A stretch of DNA of 64,000 nt from Hymenobacter glacieicola (GTDB taxonomy: Bacteria > Bacteroidota > Bacteroidia > Cytophagales > Hymenobacteraceae): assembly GCF_014640315.1 (NCBI RefSeq), contig NZ_BMGS01000006.1, positions 124,001 to 188,000 of the forward strand. Reading direction: 5' to 3'. The position numbers and the translations under genes were made by a program. Under the pieces are notes generated by a model. It saw only the letters and a list, made by a program, of their open reading frames with translations. It did no database searches and was not told the origin of the DNA. Positions 1 through 8,198 of the stretch are shown here, piece after piece (positions within the stretch are counted from its first letter, which is position 1; the number at the start of each line of letters is the position of its first letter).

Positions 1-1832
1 AGGATAAGATTGGCCTCATTGGGCTCAACGGCCGGGGTAAATCCACGCTGCTGCGTATTCTGGTGGGTGAGTACAAGCCCGACGGTGGTAGCATCTCCAT
101 GAGCAAGGATGTGAGCCTGGGCTTTTTGAACCAGGATCTGCTCAGCTACGACTCCCACGAGTCCATCCTGGTAGTGGCCATGCAGGCTTTCGCGGAGGCG
201 CTGGAGATTCAGAAGAAGATTGACGAGGTGCTGCTGGAGTTCGAAACTAACTACACCGACGACCTGGTAGAAAAGCTGGCCGCCCTGCAGGAGCGGTTCG
301 AGGCCCTGGGCGGCTACACCATGCAGGCCCGCGCCGAGGAAATCCTGGAAGGCCTGGGCTTTACCACCGAGGAGCTGCAGCGCCCCCTGAAGCTGTTTTC
401 GGGGGGCTGGCGCATGCGCGTGATGCTGGCCAAAATCCTGCTCCAGCAGCCTTCCCTGCTCCTGCTCGACGAACCCACCAACCACCTGGACTTGCCCTCC
501 ATCAAGTGGATTGAAAACTACCTGGCCGGCTACGAAGGTGCCGTTATCATCGTCTCGCACGACCGGGAATTCCTGGACCGCACCACCAACACCACCGTGG
601 AAGTGACCGGCGGCAAGCTGGTGCCCTACGCCGGCAACTACTCGTTCTACCTCGAAGAAAAGGAGGAGCGCAACGCCATTCAGAAGGGCGCCTTTGAAAA
701 CCAGCAGGCCCAGATTCGGCAGGCGGAGCGCTTTATTGAGCGGTTCAAGGCCAAGGCCAGCAAAGCCAAGCAGGCCCAAAGCCGGGTGAAGATGCTGGAT
801 AAGCTGGAGCGCATCGACGACGTGGCCCAGGACGATGCCCGCGTGAACATCAAGTTCAACTTCACCGTCACGCCCGGTCGCCACATCCTGCGCATGGAGC
901 ACGTGGGCAAGAAGTACGGCGAGAAAACCATCTTCCGCGACACCCACGTGCACATTGAGCGCGGCGACAAAATTGCCCTCATCGGGGCCAACGGTAAGGG
1001 CAAGTCCACGCTGATGCGCTTGGTAGCGGGCTCCGAGGCCCCAACCACCGGCAACCACCAGCTGGGCCACAACGTCATCATGTCGTTCTACGCCCAGCAC
1101 CAGCTCGAAAGCCTGCGCATTGAGAACGAGATTCTGCAGGAGATGGTAGAGGCTGGCTCGAAGCGCTCGGAAATGGAGCTGCGCTCGGTGCTGGGTTCCT
1201 TCCTGTTCACCGGCGACGACGTGTACAAGAAAATCAAGGTGTTGAGTGGGGGCGAAAAAAGCCGCGTAGCTCTGGCCAAAACCCTGATTTCGGAGGCCAA
1301 CTTCCTGCTCCTCGACGAACCGACCAACCACCTGGATATGCAGTCGGTGAACATCCTGATTCAGGCCCTGGACCAGTACCAAGGCACCTACATCGTGATT
1401 AGCCACGACCGTTTCTTCGTGGAGAACGTGGCCAACAAGATCTGGTACATTGAGGACTACCAGCTAAAGGAGTACCCCGGCACCTACAACGAGTACGAGC
1501 AGTGGCAGGAAGACCGGGAAAAGGCGGCCAAGAAAGCCGGCCTACCCTCGCCCTCGGCCCCCAAGCCCCTGCCCAAGGAGGAAAAAAAGGTGGAAGCCGC
1601 CCCCGCCAAAACCCCCTCGCCCGACCAGAAGAAGGCCCTGAAAGAGCTGGCCGAGGTAGAAAAGAAAATCGACGAACGGGAAAAGGAGCTGGCCCAGTAC
1701 GAAGCGCAACTGGCCGACCCCCAGATCTACCAGAACGCCGCCCAACTCAAAGACGCTACCCTCAAATTCGAGCAGGTAAAAAAGGAGCTGGCCCAACTCA
1801 ACGACCGTTGGGAAATGCTGGCGGAAATGTAA
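1..1832 (+). CDS. ABC-F family ATPase, 5' end cut by window edge
   Basis: Soluble ABC-F ATPase (two nucleotide-binding domains, no membrane domain); the family acts on ribosomes as translation or resistance factors. The reading frame is open from base 3, and the first visible codons already form the domain 1 Walker A (GLNGRGKS), so only about 30 N-terminal residues are missing. Domain 1 continues with the signature FSGGWRMR and Walker B LLLLDEPTNHLD. A charged linker follows, then domain 2 with Walker A GANGKGKS, signature LSGGEKSR and LLLDEPTNHLD. The last ~110 residues are a Pro/Lys-rich linker and a charged coiled coil like the C-terminal arm of YheS/YfmR-type members. No resistance-specific trait is visible. 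Subfamily is not certain. A strong terminator follows the stop codon. Confidence 0.95.
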   Translation, partial: DKIGLIGLNGRGKSTLLRILVGEYKPDGGSISMSKDVSLGFLNQDLLSYDSHESILVVAMQAFAEALEIQKKIDEVLLEFETNYTDDLVEKLAALQERFEALGGYTMQARAEEILEGLGFTTEELQRPLKLFSGGWRMRVMLAKILLQQPSLLLLDEPTNHLDLPSIKWIENYLAGYEGAVIIVSHDREFLDRTTNTTVEVTGGKLVPYAGNYSFYLEEKEERNAIQKGAFENQQAQIRQAERFIERFKAKASKAKQAQSRVKMLDKLERIDDVAQDDARVNIKFNFTVTPGRHILRMEHVGKKYGEKTIFRDTHVHIERGDKIALIGANGKGKSTLMRLVAGSEAPTTGNHQLGHNVIMSFYAQHQLESLRIENEILQEMVEAGSKRSEMELRSVLGSFLFTGDDVYKKIKVLSGGEKSRVALAKTLISEANFLLLDEPTNHLDMQSVNILIQALDQYQGTYIVISHDRFFVENVANKIWYIEDYQLKEYPGTYNEYEQWQEDREKAAKKAGLPSPSAPKPLPKEEKKVEAAPAKTPSPDQKKALKELAEVEKKIDEREKELAQYEAQLADPQIYQNAAQLKDATLKFEQVKKELAQLNDRWEMLAEM

Positions 1833-1851
1833 CCTCCTGGATAATAAGATG

Positions 1852-1890
1852 AAAGCCCCGCCGGAAGCTAGTGCTTCCGGCGGGGCTTTT
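1852..1890 (+). terminator. Rho-independent terminator after ABC-F
   Basis: Perfect 14-bp stem (1855-1868 with 1873-1886), TAGT loop, then TTTT. It lies 23 nt after the ABC-F stop codon. Confidence 0.9.
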
Positions 1891-1904
1891 GTGTTGCTGG
1901 CAGA

Positions 1905-2055
1905 GTAGGCTGCGTCTGAAAAGTCGCTTGAAACACGTTGAACGTCCTGCTTGATCTGGCGTCCGCGCAGCTGAAGCATCACTACCGCTGGCTAACTCCT
2001 AATGCTTGCACAACGAAGCGGTAGAGGTGCTTCGCAGGGCTCAGCATGACCATTT
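1905..2055. repeat. Dispersed palindromic repeat, family A, copy 1
   Basis: Non-coding stretch sharing blocks, in the same order, with 53401-53570: CGTCCGCGCAG, GAAGCATC, CTGGCTAA, CGAAGCGGTAGAG, TGCTTCGCAGGGCTCAGCATGAC. The left part differs more from the other copy, so this looks like a degraded REP/BIME-type element filling the convergent gap between the ABC-F and peroxidase genes. Confidence 0.7.
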
Positions 2056-2077
2056 TGGGCTGTTCGGATATGCCCCC

Positions 2078-3898
2078 CTAGTAAACGGCCGCGGGCGTAT
2101 CGCTCAACGACTTGATAAAAGCAATAATAGCCTGCTGCTCGGCCGGGGTTAAACCGAGTTTGTCCTCGGCCAGGGTTTGGGTAGGCACGGTAAGGCCCAG
2201 GCCGCTACCGCCGCCCCGGTTGTAGAAGTCCAGCACCTGCTCCAGGGTTTGGTAGGCGCCGTTGTGCATGTAGGGCGCGGTAAGGGCAGCGTTGCGGACG
2301 GTAGGGGTTTTGAACGCGTGCCGCTGGTGAGCAATGCCATAGAGCCGGAATTTGCCTTGGTCAGCGTCCAGAGAGGGGTGCAGCGTGTCGGCAGTGGCGG
2401 GCACGCCCAGTACTTCGCTTTCTGTTTTGTCGTAGAGCGGCGGCACGGTGCCGTTGAACAAGGGCAGGTAGTGGCAGGTGCCGCACTGGGCTTTACCCAT
2501 AAACAAGTTGAAACCCAGAATTTCCCGGTTGCTGAGTACGGTAGTGTCCCCGCGCAAAAACTGGTCGAAGCGGCTGTTAAGGCGCACCAGGGAGCGGACG
2601 TAGGCCGCCACCGCGCGCCGGATGTTGCGCTCAGTTATGGGCTCCCGTTCACTGGTAAAAGCCTGGGCAAACAGCTTGGCATATGCTCCCTTGAGGCGCA
2701 GCAGGGCCGAGGCCTCACTGAGCTGACCGCCCATTTCGGCCTTGTTGGCTACCACCGCGTGCACCTGGTCTTCCAGGAAATGCACCCGGCTGTCGTAGAA
2801 CTGGTCGGGCTGGAGGGCGGCGTTGAGCAGGGTAGGGGTGTTGCGCTCCAGCTCCGCCGAGGCGAGCAAGGAGCGGTTTACGCGCAAGCCGTCGGCGTAA
2901 GCCTGGGTGGGTACGTGGCAGCTGGCGCAGGAGCGGCCACTACGGCCCGACAGCACCGGCTCCTGAAACAGGGCTTCGCCCAGGGCCAGCACCGCCGGGG
3001 TGGGCGCGGCGGCATCGGCGGGGGCAAAAAAGCCGGGGTCAAAGGCGTCGGCCACGAAAAAGCTGGCCGCTGCAGTTCGCACGGCCCGGCGGGTAGTCAG
3101 GAAGGGAATTTGGCGCTGTTGCTGGGCCTGATGCAGGGCTGCCAGGGCCGGGTTGAAGTAGCGCACGAAGAACCGGGCCCGGTCAAAGGAAGTAAAATCC
3201 TGCCCAGGAGCACCAACGGCGGTTTCGCAGCGGCGCAGCTGGGTAGTAAGCTCGGCGGGTACGTTGAACAGGGCTACTACCTCCCGGGTGGCTTGCAGCG
3301 TTACGGCTGCCTCGGGCAGGGAGGCGCGGGCCGCCGGCGAGTCGAAGCCCGACACGCCCTTGGCCGCCAGCCGGTACAGGTTCAGGCGCACGGCATCGAA
3401 CACTTCGGCGTCGGAAAATACCAGGTGGGGGGCCTGGCGCTCCAGCTGCTGCACCTGAAACAACAGGTTGTCGATTTCCTGATGAATCAAGTCCCGGTTG
3501 GCGCGGGTGTCAGGGGCCGCAAACACGACTTCTTCCAGCACCTGAAACCCGCTGGGCGGAATAACCTCACCCGGCTCGCCCGGCTCGGTTTCGGGCAGGG
3601 CGGCCCCGTTGAGGCGGCCCGCCGCGTGGGGGTAGTAGTATTCCACGGCAAACTCCAGGTGCTTGTACTCGCGTCGGCAAGCGGCAAACTCGGCTTGCAA
3701 GGCGCTAGCCTTGGCCTGGTAGGTGTGCTGCTGAAAGTGAGTTAGGGCCGCGTGCAGGCGTGCTAGGTGGTCGTTGTAGTATTCCTTGACCTGCTCGGCG
3801 GGGGTAGGGCGCAGCACGGCAAACGTAAACAGCCACCCCGCCAACCCCAGCAAGACGAAGCGGACCCCGGCGGCGTAGCGAGTTACATGAAAAGGCAT
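2078..3898 (-). CDS. Imelysin-like/di-haem cytochrome c peroxidase fusion
   Basis: Periplasmic or membrane-anchored di-haem protein of the CcpA/MauG family, expected to reduce H2O2 with electrons from c-type cytochromes. An N-terminal hydrophobic segment (about residues 11-29) is a signal anchor. Residues ~35-290 are helical with a YKHLEF motif and resemble the imelysin-like domain attached to some Bacteroidota peroxidases. The C-terminal half carries two haem motifs, CASCH (residues 324-328) and CGTCH (472-476), and the peroxidase-type MHNG motif near residue 550. At 606 residues it is about twice the size of a plain CcpA, because of the N-terminal domain. Its ATG shares one base with the stop of the LRR gene (TGATG), so it is the third gene of a coupled operon. 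Confidence 0.9.
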   Translation of the reverse strand: MPFHVTRYAAGVRFVLLGLAGWLFTFAVLRPTPAEQVKEYYNDHLARLHAALTHFQQHTYQAKASALQAEFAACRREYKHLEFAVEYYYPHAAGRLNGAALPETEPGEPGEVIPPSGFQVLEEVVFAAPDTRANRDLIHQEIDNLLFQVQQLERQAPHLVFSDAEVFDAVRLNLYRLAAKGVSGFDSPAARASLPEAAVTLQATREVVALFNVPAELTTQLRRCETAVGAPGQDFTSFDRARFFVRYFNPALAALHQAQQQRQIPFLTTRRAVRTAAASFFVADAFDPGFFAPADAAAPTPAVLALGEALFQEPVLSGRSGRSCASCHVPTQAYADGLRVNRSLLASAELERNTPTLLNAALQPDQFYDSRVHFLEDQVHAVVANKAEMGGQLSEASALLRLKGAYAKLFAQAFTSEREPITERNIRRAVAAYVRSLVRLNSRFDQFLRGDTTVLSNREILGFNLFMGKAQCGTCHYLPLFNGTVPPLYDKTESEVLGVPATADTLHPSLDADQGKFRLYGIAHQRHAFKTPTVRNAALTAPYMHNGAYQTLEQVLDFYNRGGGSGLGLTVPTQTLAEDKLGLTPAEQQAIIAFIKSLSDTPAAVY

Positions 3899-4815
3899 CA
3901 GAAGTAGAGGTTAACCCCCGGCAGCGCGGCTTCGGCTTGGCGGCGGGCCGCGGGGGTGAAGGCGTTTTGCTTGACGATGACAGTTTTCAGCTTCTTCAGC
4001 TTACGCAGGGAGCGGGGCAGCGCCGTGAGCTGGTTATCGTTGACAATCAGCATTTCCAGGGCTTGCAGCTTGCCCAGGCTGTTGGGCAGGGCCCTGAGCT
4101 GATTGCCCGACAGGATGAGCACTTTCAGGTTCTGGCAGCTGCCCAGGCTGGCGGGCAGCTCCTCTAGCTGGTTATTGGAGAGGTTGAGCTCCTCCAGCTG
4201 GGTAAGGCCCTCGAGGCGGGCCGGCAGGCGCTGCAGCTTGTTATCGTTCAGGTACACGTAGCGCAGGCGGCGCAGGTGGCCCAGGGAGGCGGGCAGAAAC
4301 AGGAGCTGATTGTGCGAAATGTCGCAGTACTCCAGCTGAGTTAGCTGCCCTACCTGCTCGGGCAGGGAAGTAAAGTTGTTGTAGGCGCTCATCAGGTAGC
4401 GCAGGCTGTCGAGGCCGCCAATGCTGGGTGGTAGCTCCGTGAGCAGGTTCTGCTCGATCTGCAGCTGCCGCAGCCGGCGCAGGTTGCCGATGGCGGGGGG
4501 TAAGTCCAGCAGACTGTTTTTATTAACGAACAAGACCCGCAGGCTGTCCAGCTGCGCGAGGTTGTCGGGCAGGTGGCGCAGGTGGTTTTCATGGGCAAAC
4601 AGCAGCCGCAGCCGCTGCAATTCCTCCACCTTGCCGGGGAGCAGCTCCAGGTTCTGGCCCCGCAGGTTCAGCTCCGTCACGCAGGCGGGCTGCCGCAGGG
4701 CGGCCGTGAGGGAAAAGGAAATTTTCGCGGGGCACTGGCCCAAGCACGTGTTGCCCTGCAGAAACTGCAGGGCAACAACTAGGGTAGTTAGTACCAATAC
4801 TACTGGCTGCTTCAC
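3898..4815 (-). CDS. Exported leucine-rich-repeat protein
   Basis: A 305-residue protein with an N-terminal hydrophobic signal sequence (residues 1-27) followed by ten regular 23-residue leucine-rich repeats and a degenerate eleventh (roughly residues 45-295). Each repeat ends with an LxxLP motif, as in NLELLP, HLRHLP and QLTALP. No other domain is present, so it is probably a protein-binding scaffold in the periplasm or on the cell surface; its partner is unknown. The start is GTG: the codon at 4815-4813 overlaps the TGA of the upstream phosphatase gene (GTGA, 4-base overlap), and the LRR stop overlaps the peroxidase ATG. This tight double coupling suggests the three products are made together. 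Confidence 0.85.
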   Translation of the reverse strand: MKQPVVLVLTTLVVALQFLQGNTCLGQCPAKISFSLTAALRQPACVTELNLRGQNLELLPGKVEELQRLRLLFAHENHLRHLPDNLAQLDSLRVLFVNKNSLLDLPPAIGNLRRLRQLQIEQNLLTELPPSIGGLDSLRYLMSAYNNFTSLPEQVGQLTQLEYCDISHNQLLFLPASLGHLRRLRYVYLNDNKLQRLPARLEGLTQLEELNLSNNQLEELPASLGSCQNLKVLILSGNQLRALPNSLGKLQALEMLIVNDNQLTALPRSLRKLKKLKTVIVKQNAFTPAARRQAEAALPGVNLYF

Positions 4816-6503
4816 TGCTTGCTGAACGGACGCGTAGTGGTGGTAGTAGCCGTTTTGATGACCAGAAAGTAGTACCCGCTCCGCAGCTTGCCAACGGGCA
4901 CCTTCAGGGTGTTGGCTCCCGCCGTGAGCGTGGCTGGCTGTTCCAGCACCCGGGCTCCTACGCTGGTCAGTACCTGCAGGGTGGCGGCTTCGCGCTGGGT
5001 GTGGGTCAGGTGCAGGGTCAGCTCCCCATCCTCGATGGGGTTAGGATACAGCTCTACTTTCGACAGCTCCGGCTTGCCTTTGGGTGAAGACAAGGCAGTA
5101 GCCGTGCCCAGCGTACCCTTGCGACCAATAACCAGGGCCGTCGACTTGTTGAACACAACCGATTGGCCAGCCGCATCCGTCGTGGCCAGCGTGTTCGCCT
5201 CATCGGGGCTTTGCATGGAAATAAAGATGAACCGCTCGTCGGGCGAGAAGGTCATGCCGGTCGGCTCGCAGCCCGCGGGCGTCACGGCAAACAGCTCCAC
5301 GGCGGGTGCGGCCTGGGTGTGGCAGGGCTTAATCAGCCAGATGTGGTTCAGGCCCCCGTCCTGCAACACGTACAGGTTGCCCTGGGAGTCGAAGGTGAGG
5401 TTGTCGTTGCCGGTGCGCCAGGGCTCCAGGATAGAGCCCGAGCCGTAGTTGATGGGGTAGGCCTGGTTGGTAACGGTGGGCGAGTTACCGGCAAAAATTT
5501 CAAAGTTGCTGACGGTGGTGCCGCTGGCGCCCGAGTCGGTGAAGCGGTAGATGGTGCCGGGCCCTTTGGCCGTAAAGTACACCTGGCCGGTAAGCGGGCT
5601 GATTTCCACGTCTTCCACGCCATTGAAGCTGGTAGCCCCCAGGGCCCGGGCCGCTACGGTAGTATTGTTGCACTCGGCGGGCGTGGAGTTTGGTACCGGA
5701 ATCCAGGTGCCGGTAGTGGCCGTGCCGATGGCCCCGTTCAGCTTCAGCGCGTATAGCGTGCCTGCGCCTAGCTGGCCAGCCGTCGTGGCCACGAACTTAT
5801 ACACGAAGCTGTTGGCCGAGCCGTCGTCGGCGCCCTCGTAGGCCGTGCGCAGGTCGGGAGCCACCACAATGTTCTCGTGCTTCAGACGGCCCATCTGCCA
5901 CAGCTTGTCGGGCTTGCCGTCGCCGTTTTGGTCTTTCACGGTGTGGGTAGCCGGGTCAATTTCCACGTTCCAGCCCGAGTCCAGGTACCCGTCGTTGTTG
6001 GTATCGACGGGGTTGGTGGGGCCCAGGTTTTCCTCGCAGGTGACAACGGTGCTCCAGGGCGTTACGGTGCCCGAGCAGTTATTGATGGTGCCGATGACGG
6101 GGGCAAAATTGACGGGGTGCTTGGCCGTCACGTTCCAGAGCTTGGAGGTGGCGTTGAAGTTCAGGCTAAGCATGCTCACGCCCGAGGTAGTGCCGGAGCC
6201 TTCGTGGTTGATGGCGAGGTAGCCGTTGGTGCTGCTGCCGCTGATGGGAGCGTAGCCCGTGAAGTCAAAGGCCTCCAGCATGTTGCCGTCGGCGGCGTTG
6301 GTGTAGGCGTTGCCGCCCTGGGCCAGCAGCTGGAAGGCGTGGGTGGCGGGCAGCCGCAGGTCCTGGGGCTGGGTGGAGGGCTGCACCGAAGTAAACCGGC
6401 TGATGTGGTCGGCGGGCAGCGTGGGGCAGGCCACCTGGGCCAGCGCAGCGGAGGTGCTGCCGCCCAGCAGGGCCAAGGCAAGAAGGGTAGGAGTAGACTT
6501 CAT
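4812..6503 (-). CDS. PhoX-type (DUF839) phosphatase with T9SS sorting domain
   Basis: A 563-residue secreted protein. Signal peptide at residues 1-22 ending in ALAQ. The body matches the PhoX/DUF839 family: GYLAINHEG, a CEENLGPTNP segment, an acidic DTNNDGYLDSG calcium-type loop and an EDVEISPLTGQVYFT segment. PhoX enzymes are Ca/Fe-dependent alkaline phosphatases, but many DUF839 members are untested, so the activity is inferred. The last ~80 residues (from LYPNPIEDGELTL to a GYYFLVIKT end) are a typical T9SS C-terminal sorting domain, predicting export by the type IX system to the surface or medium. It is the first gene of the three-gene minus-strand operon. A TACTTGCG -7-like box lies about 30 nt upstream of the ATG. 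Confidence 0.88.
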   Translation of the reverse strand: MKSTPTLLALALLGGSTSAALAQVACPTLPADHISRFTSVQPSTQPQDLRLPATHAFQLLAQGGNAYTNAADGNMLEAFDFTGYAPISGSSTNGYLAINHEGSGTTSGVSMLSLNFNATSKLWNVTAKHPVNFAPVIGTINNCSGTVTPWSTVVTCEENLGPTNPVDTNNDGYLDSGWNVEIDPATHTVKDQNGDGKPDKLWQMGRLKHENIVVAPDLRTAYEGADDGSANSFVYKFVATTAGQLGAGTLYALKLNGAIGTATTGTWIPVPNSTPAECNNTTVAARALGATSFNGVEDVEISPLTGQVYFTAKGPGTIYRFTDSGASGTTVSNFEIFAGNSPTVTNQAYPINYGSGSILEPWRTGNDNLTFDSQGNLYVLQDGGLNHIWLIKPCHTQAAPAVELFAVTPAGCEPTGMTFSPDERFIFISMQSPDEANTLATTDAAGQSVVFNKSTALVIGRKGTLGTATALSSPKGKPELSKVELYPNPIEDGELTLHLTHTQREAATLQVLTSVGARVLEQPATLTAGANTLKVPVGKLRSGYYFLVIKTATTTTTRPFSKQ

Positions 6504-6736
6504 ACGAGGGGGTTGAGATGCGCCGCAAGTACGAAAGCCACTATTTCCTTTGATTTACGTCCGAATTAACGCTGTGTCAAGTTAGCGTGACGGCAATGTT
6601 ACGAGCCAGCCCATTCGGGTAGGCGCTGGCTGCGGCTGTTAGGCTGCGGCCTGCTACGGCGCAGCCTGGCTAGCTGACTCACCGGTTCGTGCGTACTCCT
6701 TCCGGCTACCCCGCCCCATAAGTGCACGCTAACGCC

Positions 6737-6744
6737 TACATTCG
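6737..6744 (+). promoter_or_regulatory. -7 promoter box of T9SS plug gene
   Basis: TACATTCG resembles the Bacteroidota -7 consensus TAnnTTTG with one mismatch. It ends 5 nt before the ATG at 6750, so the transcript would be leaderless or nearly so. Confidence 0.5.
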
Positions 6745-6749
6745 TCTTT

Positions 6750-8096
6750 ATGCGCTACCGTTTCCTGCCCGCCTTTCTGCTGCTTGCTGCCCCCGCCTGC
6801 GTTCCGCTGGGTACGCCCATCACGGACCCCAACGCCGCCCGCCGACCTGCCACGCCTGGGCAGCGCGGCCCCGAGTACTATGCCGATAAAACCCTGCGCT
6901 ACGAGGACGCCATTTACAACCCCAACGTGCGCACGGTGCAGTGCTACGTGCCTACCGGGCAGGCCAATGAGGTATTCAATCCGCCTATTATTTCCCTGGG
7001 CCAAGGCCAGCCGGTGGCGCTGGAGTTCGACGTGCTGGGCGGGCAGGGCGAACGGCTCACGGCCAAGCTTATTCACTGCGACCTGAACTGGCAGCCCTCC
7101 GTGCTCACCGACATGCAGTTTCTGTCGGAAATCAACGAGCAGACCATCACCGACTACCGCGCCTCCATCAGCACCAAGGTGCCCTACTACCACTACCGCC
7201 TCCAGATGCCGCGGGTCAAGCTCTCGGGCAACTACCTCTGGGTGGTACAGGGGGCGGGCGGCACGCCCTTGCTTTCCCGGCGGGTGCTGGTGTACGAGGA
7301 AGGTGGGGTGCAGGTATTTCTGAAGCAGGGCATTCCGGTGGCGGGGCAGGAGCGCTACACCCTGCAGCAGCTCGATTTTGGCATCCGCTATACCATGCAG
7401 TTGGTAAACCCGGCGCAGGAAGTGAAGGTAGTGCTGCGCCAGAACTACCGCTGGGACAACGCCCACTACAACCTGCGGCCTACCTTCGTGCGCGACGCCG
7501 AACGCCAGCTCGACTACCAGTATTTCAACTTCGAAAACGCCTTTCCGGCCCTGAGTGAATTCCGATTCTTTGACCTACGCACGTTCCGCTCCCTGGGCAT
7601 AGGCGTGGCCCGCCTGGATGCGGAGGCCGCGCCCCGCACCGCCCTGCTCCAGCCCGAGGCTACCCGCAACGGCCAGGCCTACTCCCAGTACGACGATATT
7701 AACGGTCAGCGCGTGATTGAGAGCCGGGAGTACGGCAACGGCGCCACCAATGCCGACTACCTCGACGTCACGTTTCAACTGCGCGCCGCCCAGCCCGCGC
7801 CCGGGCCGGTGTACGTTCTGGGGGCCCTCACCGACTGGCAGTTCCGCGACGAGTTCAAGCTCACCTACGATGCGGCGGCTCAGCAGTACACCGGCCACGC
7901 CCTGCTCAAGCAAGGCTACTACAATTACCTCTACGCCGTGCAAACGCCCCAGGGACCGAACAGTGTGTACTGGGAAGGTAGCCACCAGGAAACCGAAAAC
8001 CGCTATGACCTGCTGGTGTACTACCGTCCGCCCGGCACCCGCACTGACCTGCTCATCGGCTACCAGTCCATCGGCGTGAACAGCCGCCAACCGTAG
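6750..8096 (+). CDS. Type IX secretion system plug protein (DUF5103)
   Basis: A 448-residue exported protein, recognised as the DUF5103 family, members of which seal the periplasmic side of the SprA/Sov translocon of the type IX secretion system. Signal sequence at residues 1-17 with a possible lipobox (AAPAC). Family features include the ETIYNPNVRTVQ-like segment near residue 55 (here EDAIYNPNVRTVQ), an LIHCDLNWQPS motif and a C-terminal beta-sandwich domain (about 350-448) that looks like a carbohydrate-binding-type fold (VYVLGALTDW). It is divergent from the operon encoding a T9SS cargo protein, with 246 bp between them. It is monocistronic and ends at a shared bidirectional terminator. 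Confidence 0.88.
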   Translation: MRYRFLPAFLLLAAPACVPLGTPITDPNAARRPATPGQRGPEYYADKTLRYEDAIYNPNVRTVQCYVPTGQANEVFNPPIISLGQGQPVALEFDVLGGQGERLTAKLIHCDLNWQPSVLTDMQFLSEINEQTITDYRASISTKVPYYHYRLQMPRVKLSGNYLWVVQGAGGTPLLSRRVLVYEEGGVQVFLKQGIPVAGQERYTLQQLDFGIRYTMQLVNPAQEVKVVLRQNYRWDNAHYNLRPTFVRDAERQLDYQYFNFENAFPALSEFRFFDLRTFRSLGIGVARLDAEAAPRTALLQPEATRNGQAYSQYDDINGQRVIESREYGNGATNADYLDVTFQLRAAQPAPGPVYVLGALTDWQFRDEFKLTYDAAAQQYTGHALLKQGYYNYLYAVQTPQGPNSVYWEGSHQETENRYDLLVYYRPPGTRTDLLIGYQSIGVNSRQP

Positions 8097-8133
8097 GCCG
8101 CGCCCTGGTAAATTCCCGAAGGCCACATAAACA

Positions 8134-8181
8134 CCCAACCAAAGAGCGGCTCCTTGCGCAGGGAGCCGCTCTTTGGTTGGG
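8134..8181. terminator. Bidirectional terminator, 20-bp perfect stem
   Basis: Perfect 20-bp inverted repeat (8134-8153 with 8162-8181) and an 8-nt loop, between the convergent plug and curlin genes. The stem has CTTTGG tails instead of a long T run. Confidence 0.75.
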
Positions 8182-8198
8182 TAGTCTCGTACCCAAAA

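Noticed and set aside
2177..3745. 522-codon plus-strand open frame
   Set aside because: It lies fully antisense to the di-haem peroxidase gene, has no domain features, and is explained by high GC with few stop codons.
5877..6569. Long plus-strand frame antisense to the PhoX-type gene
   Set aside because: Gly/Val-rich shadow translation without motifs; the minus-strand gene has signal peptide, family motifs and sorting domain.
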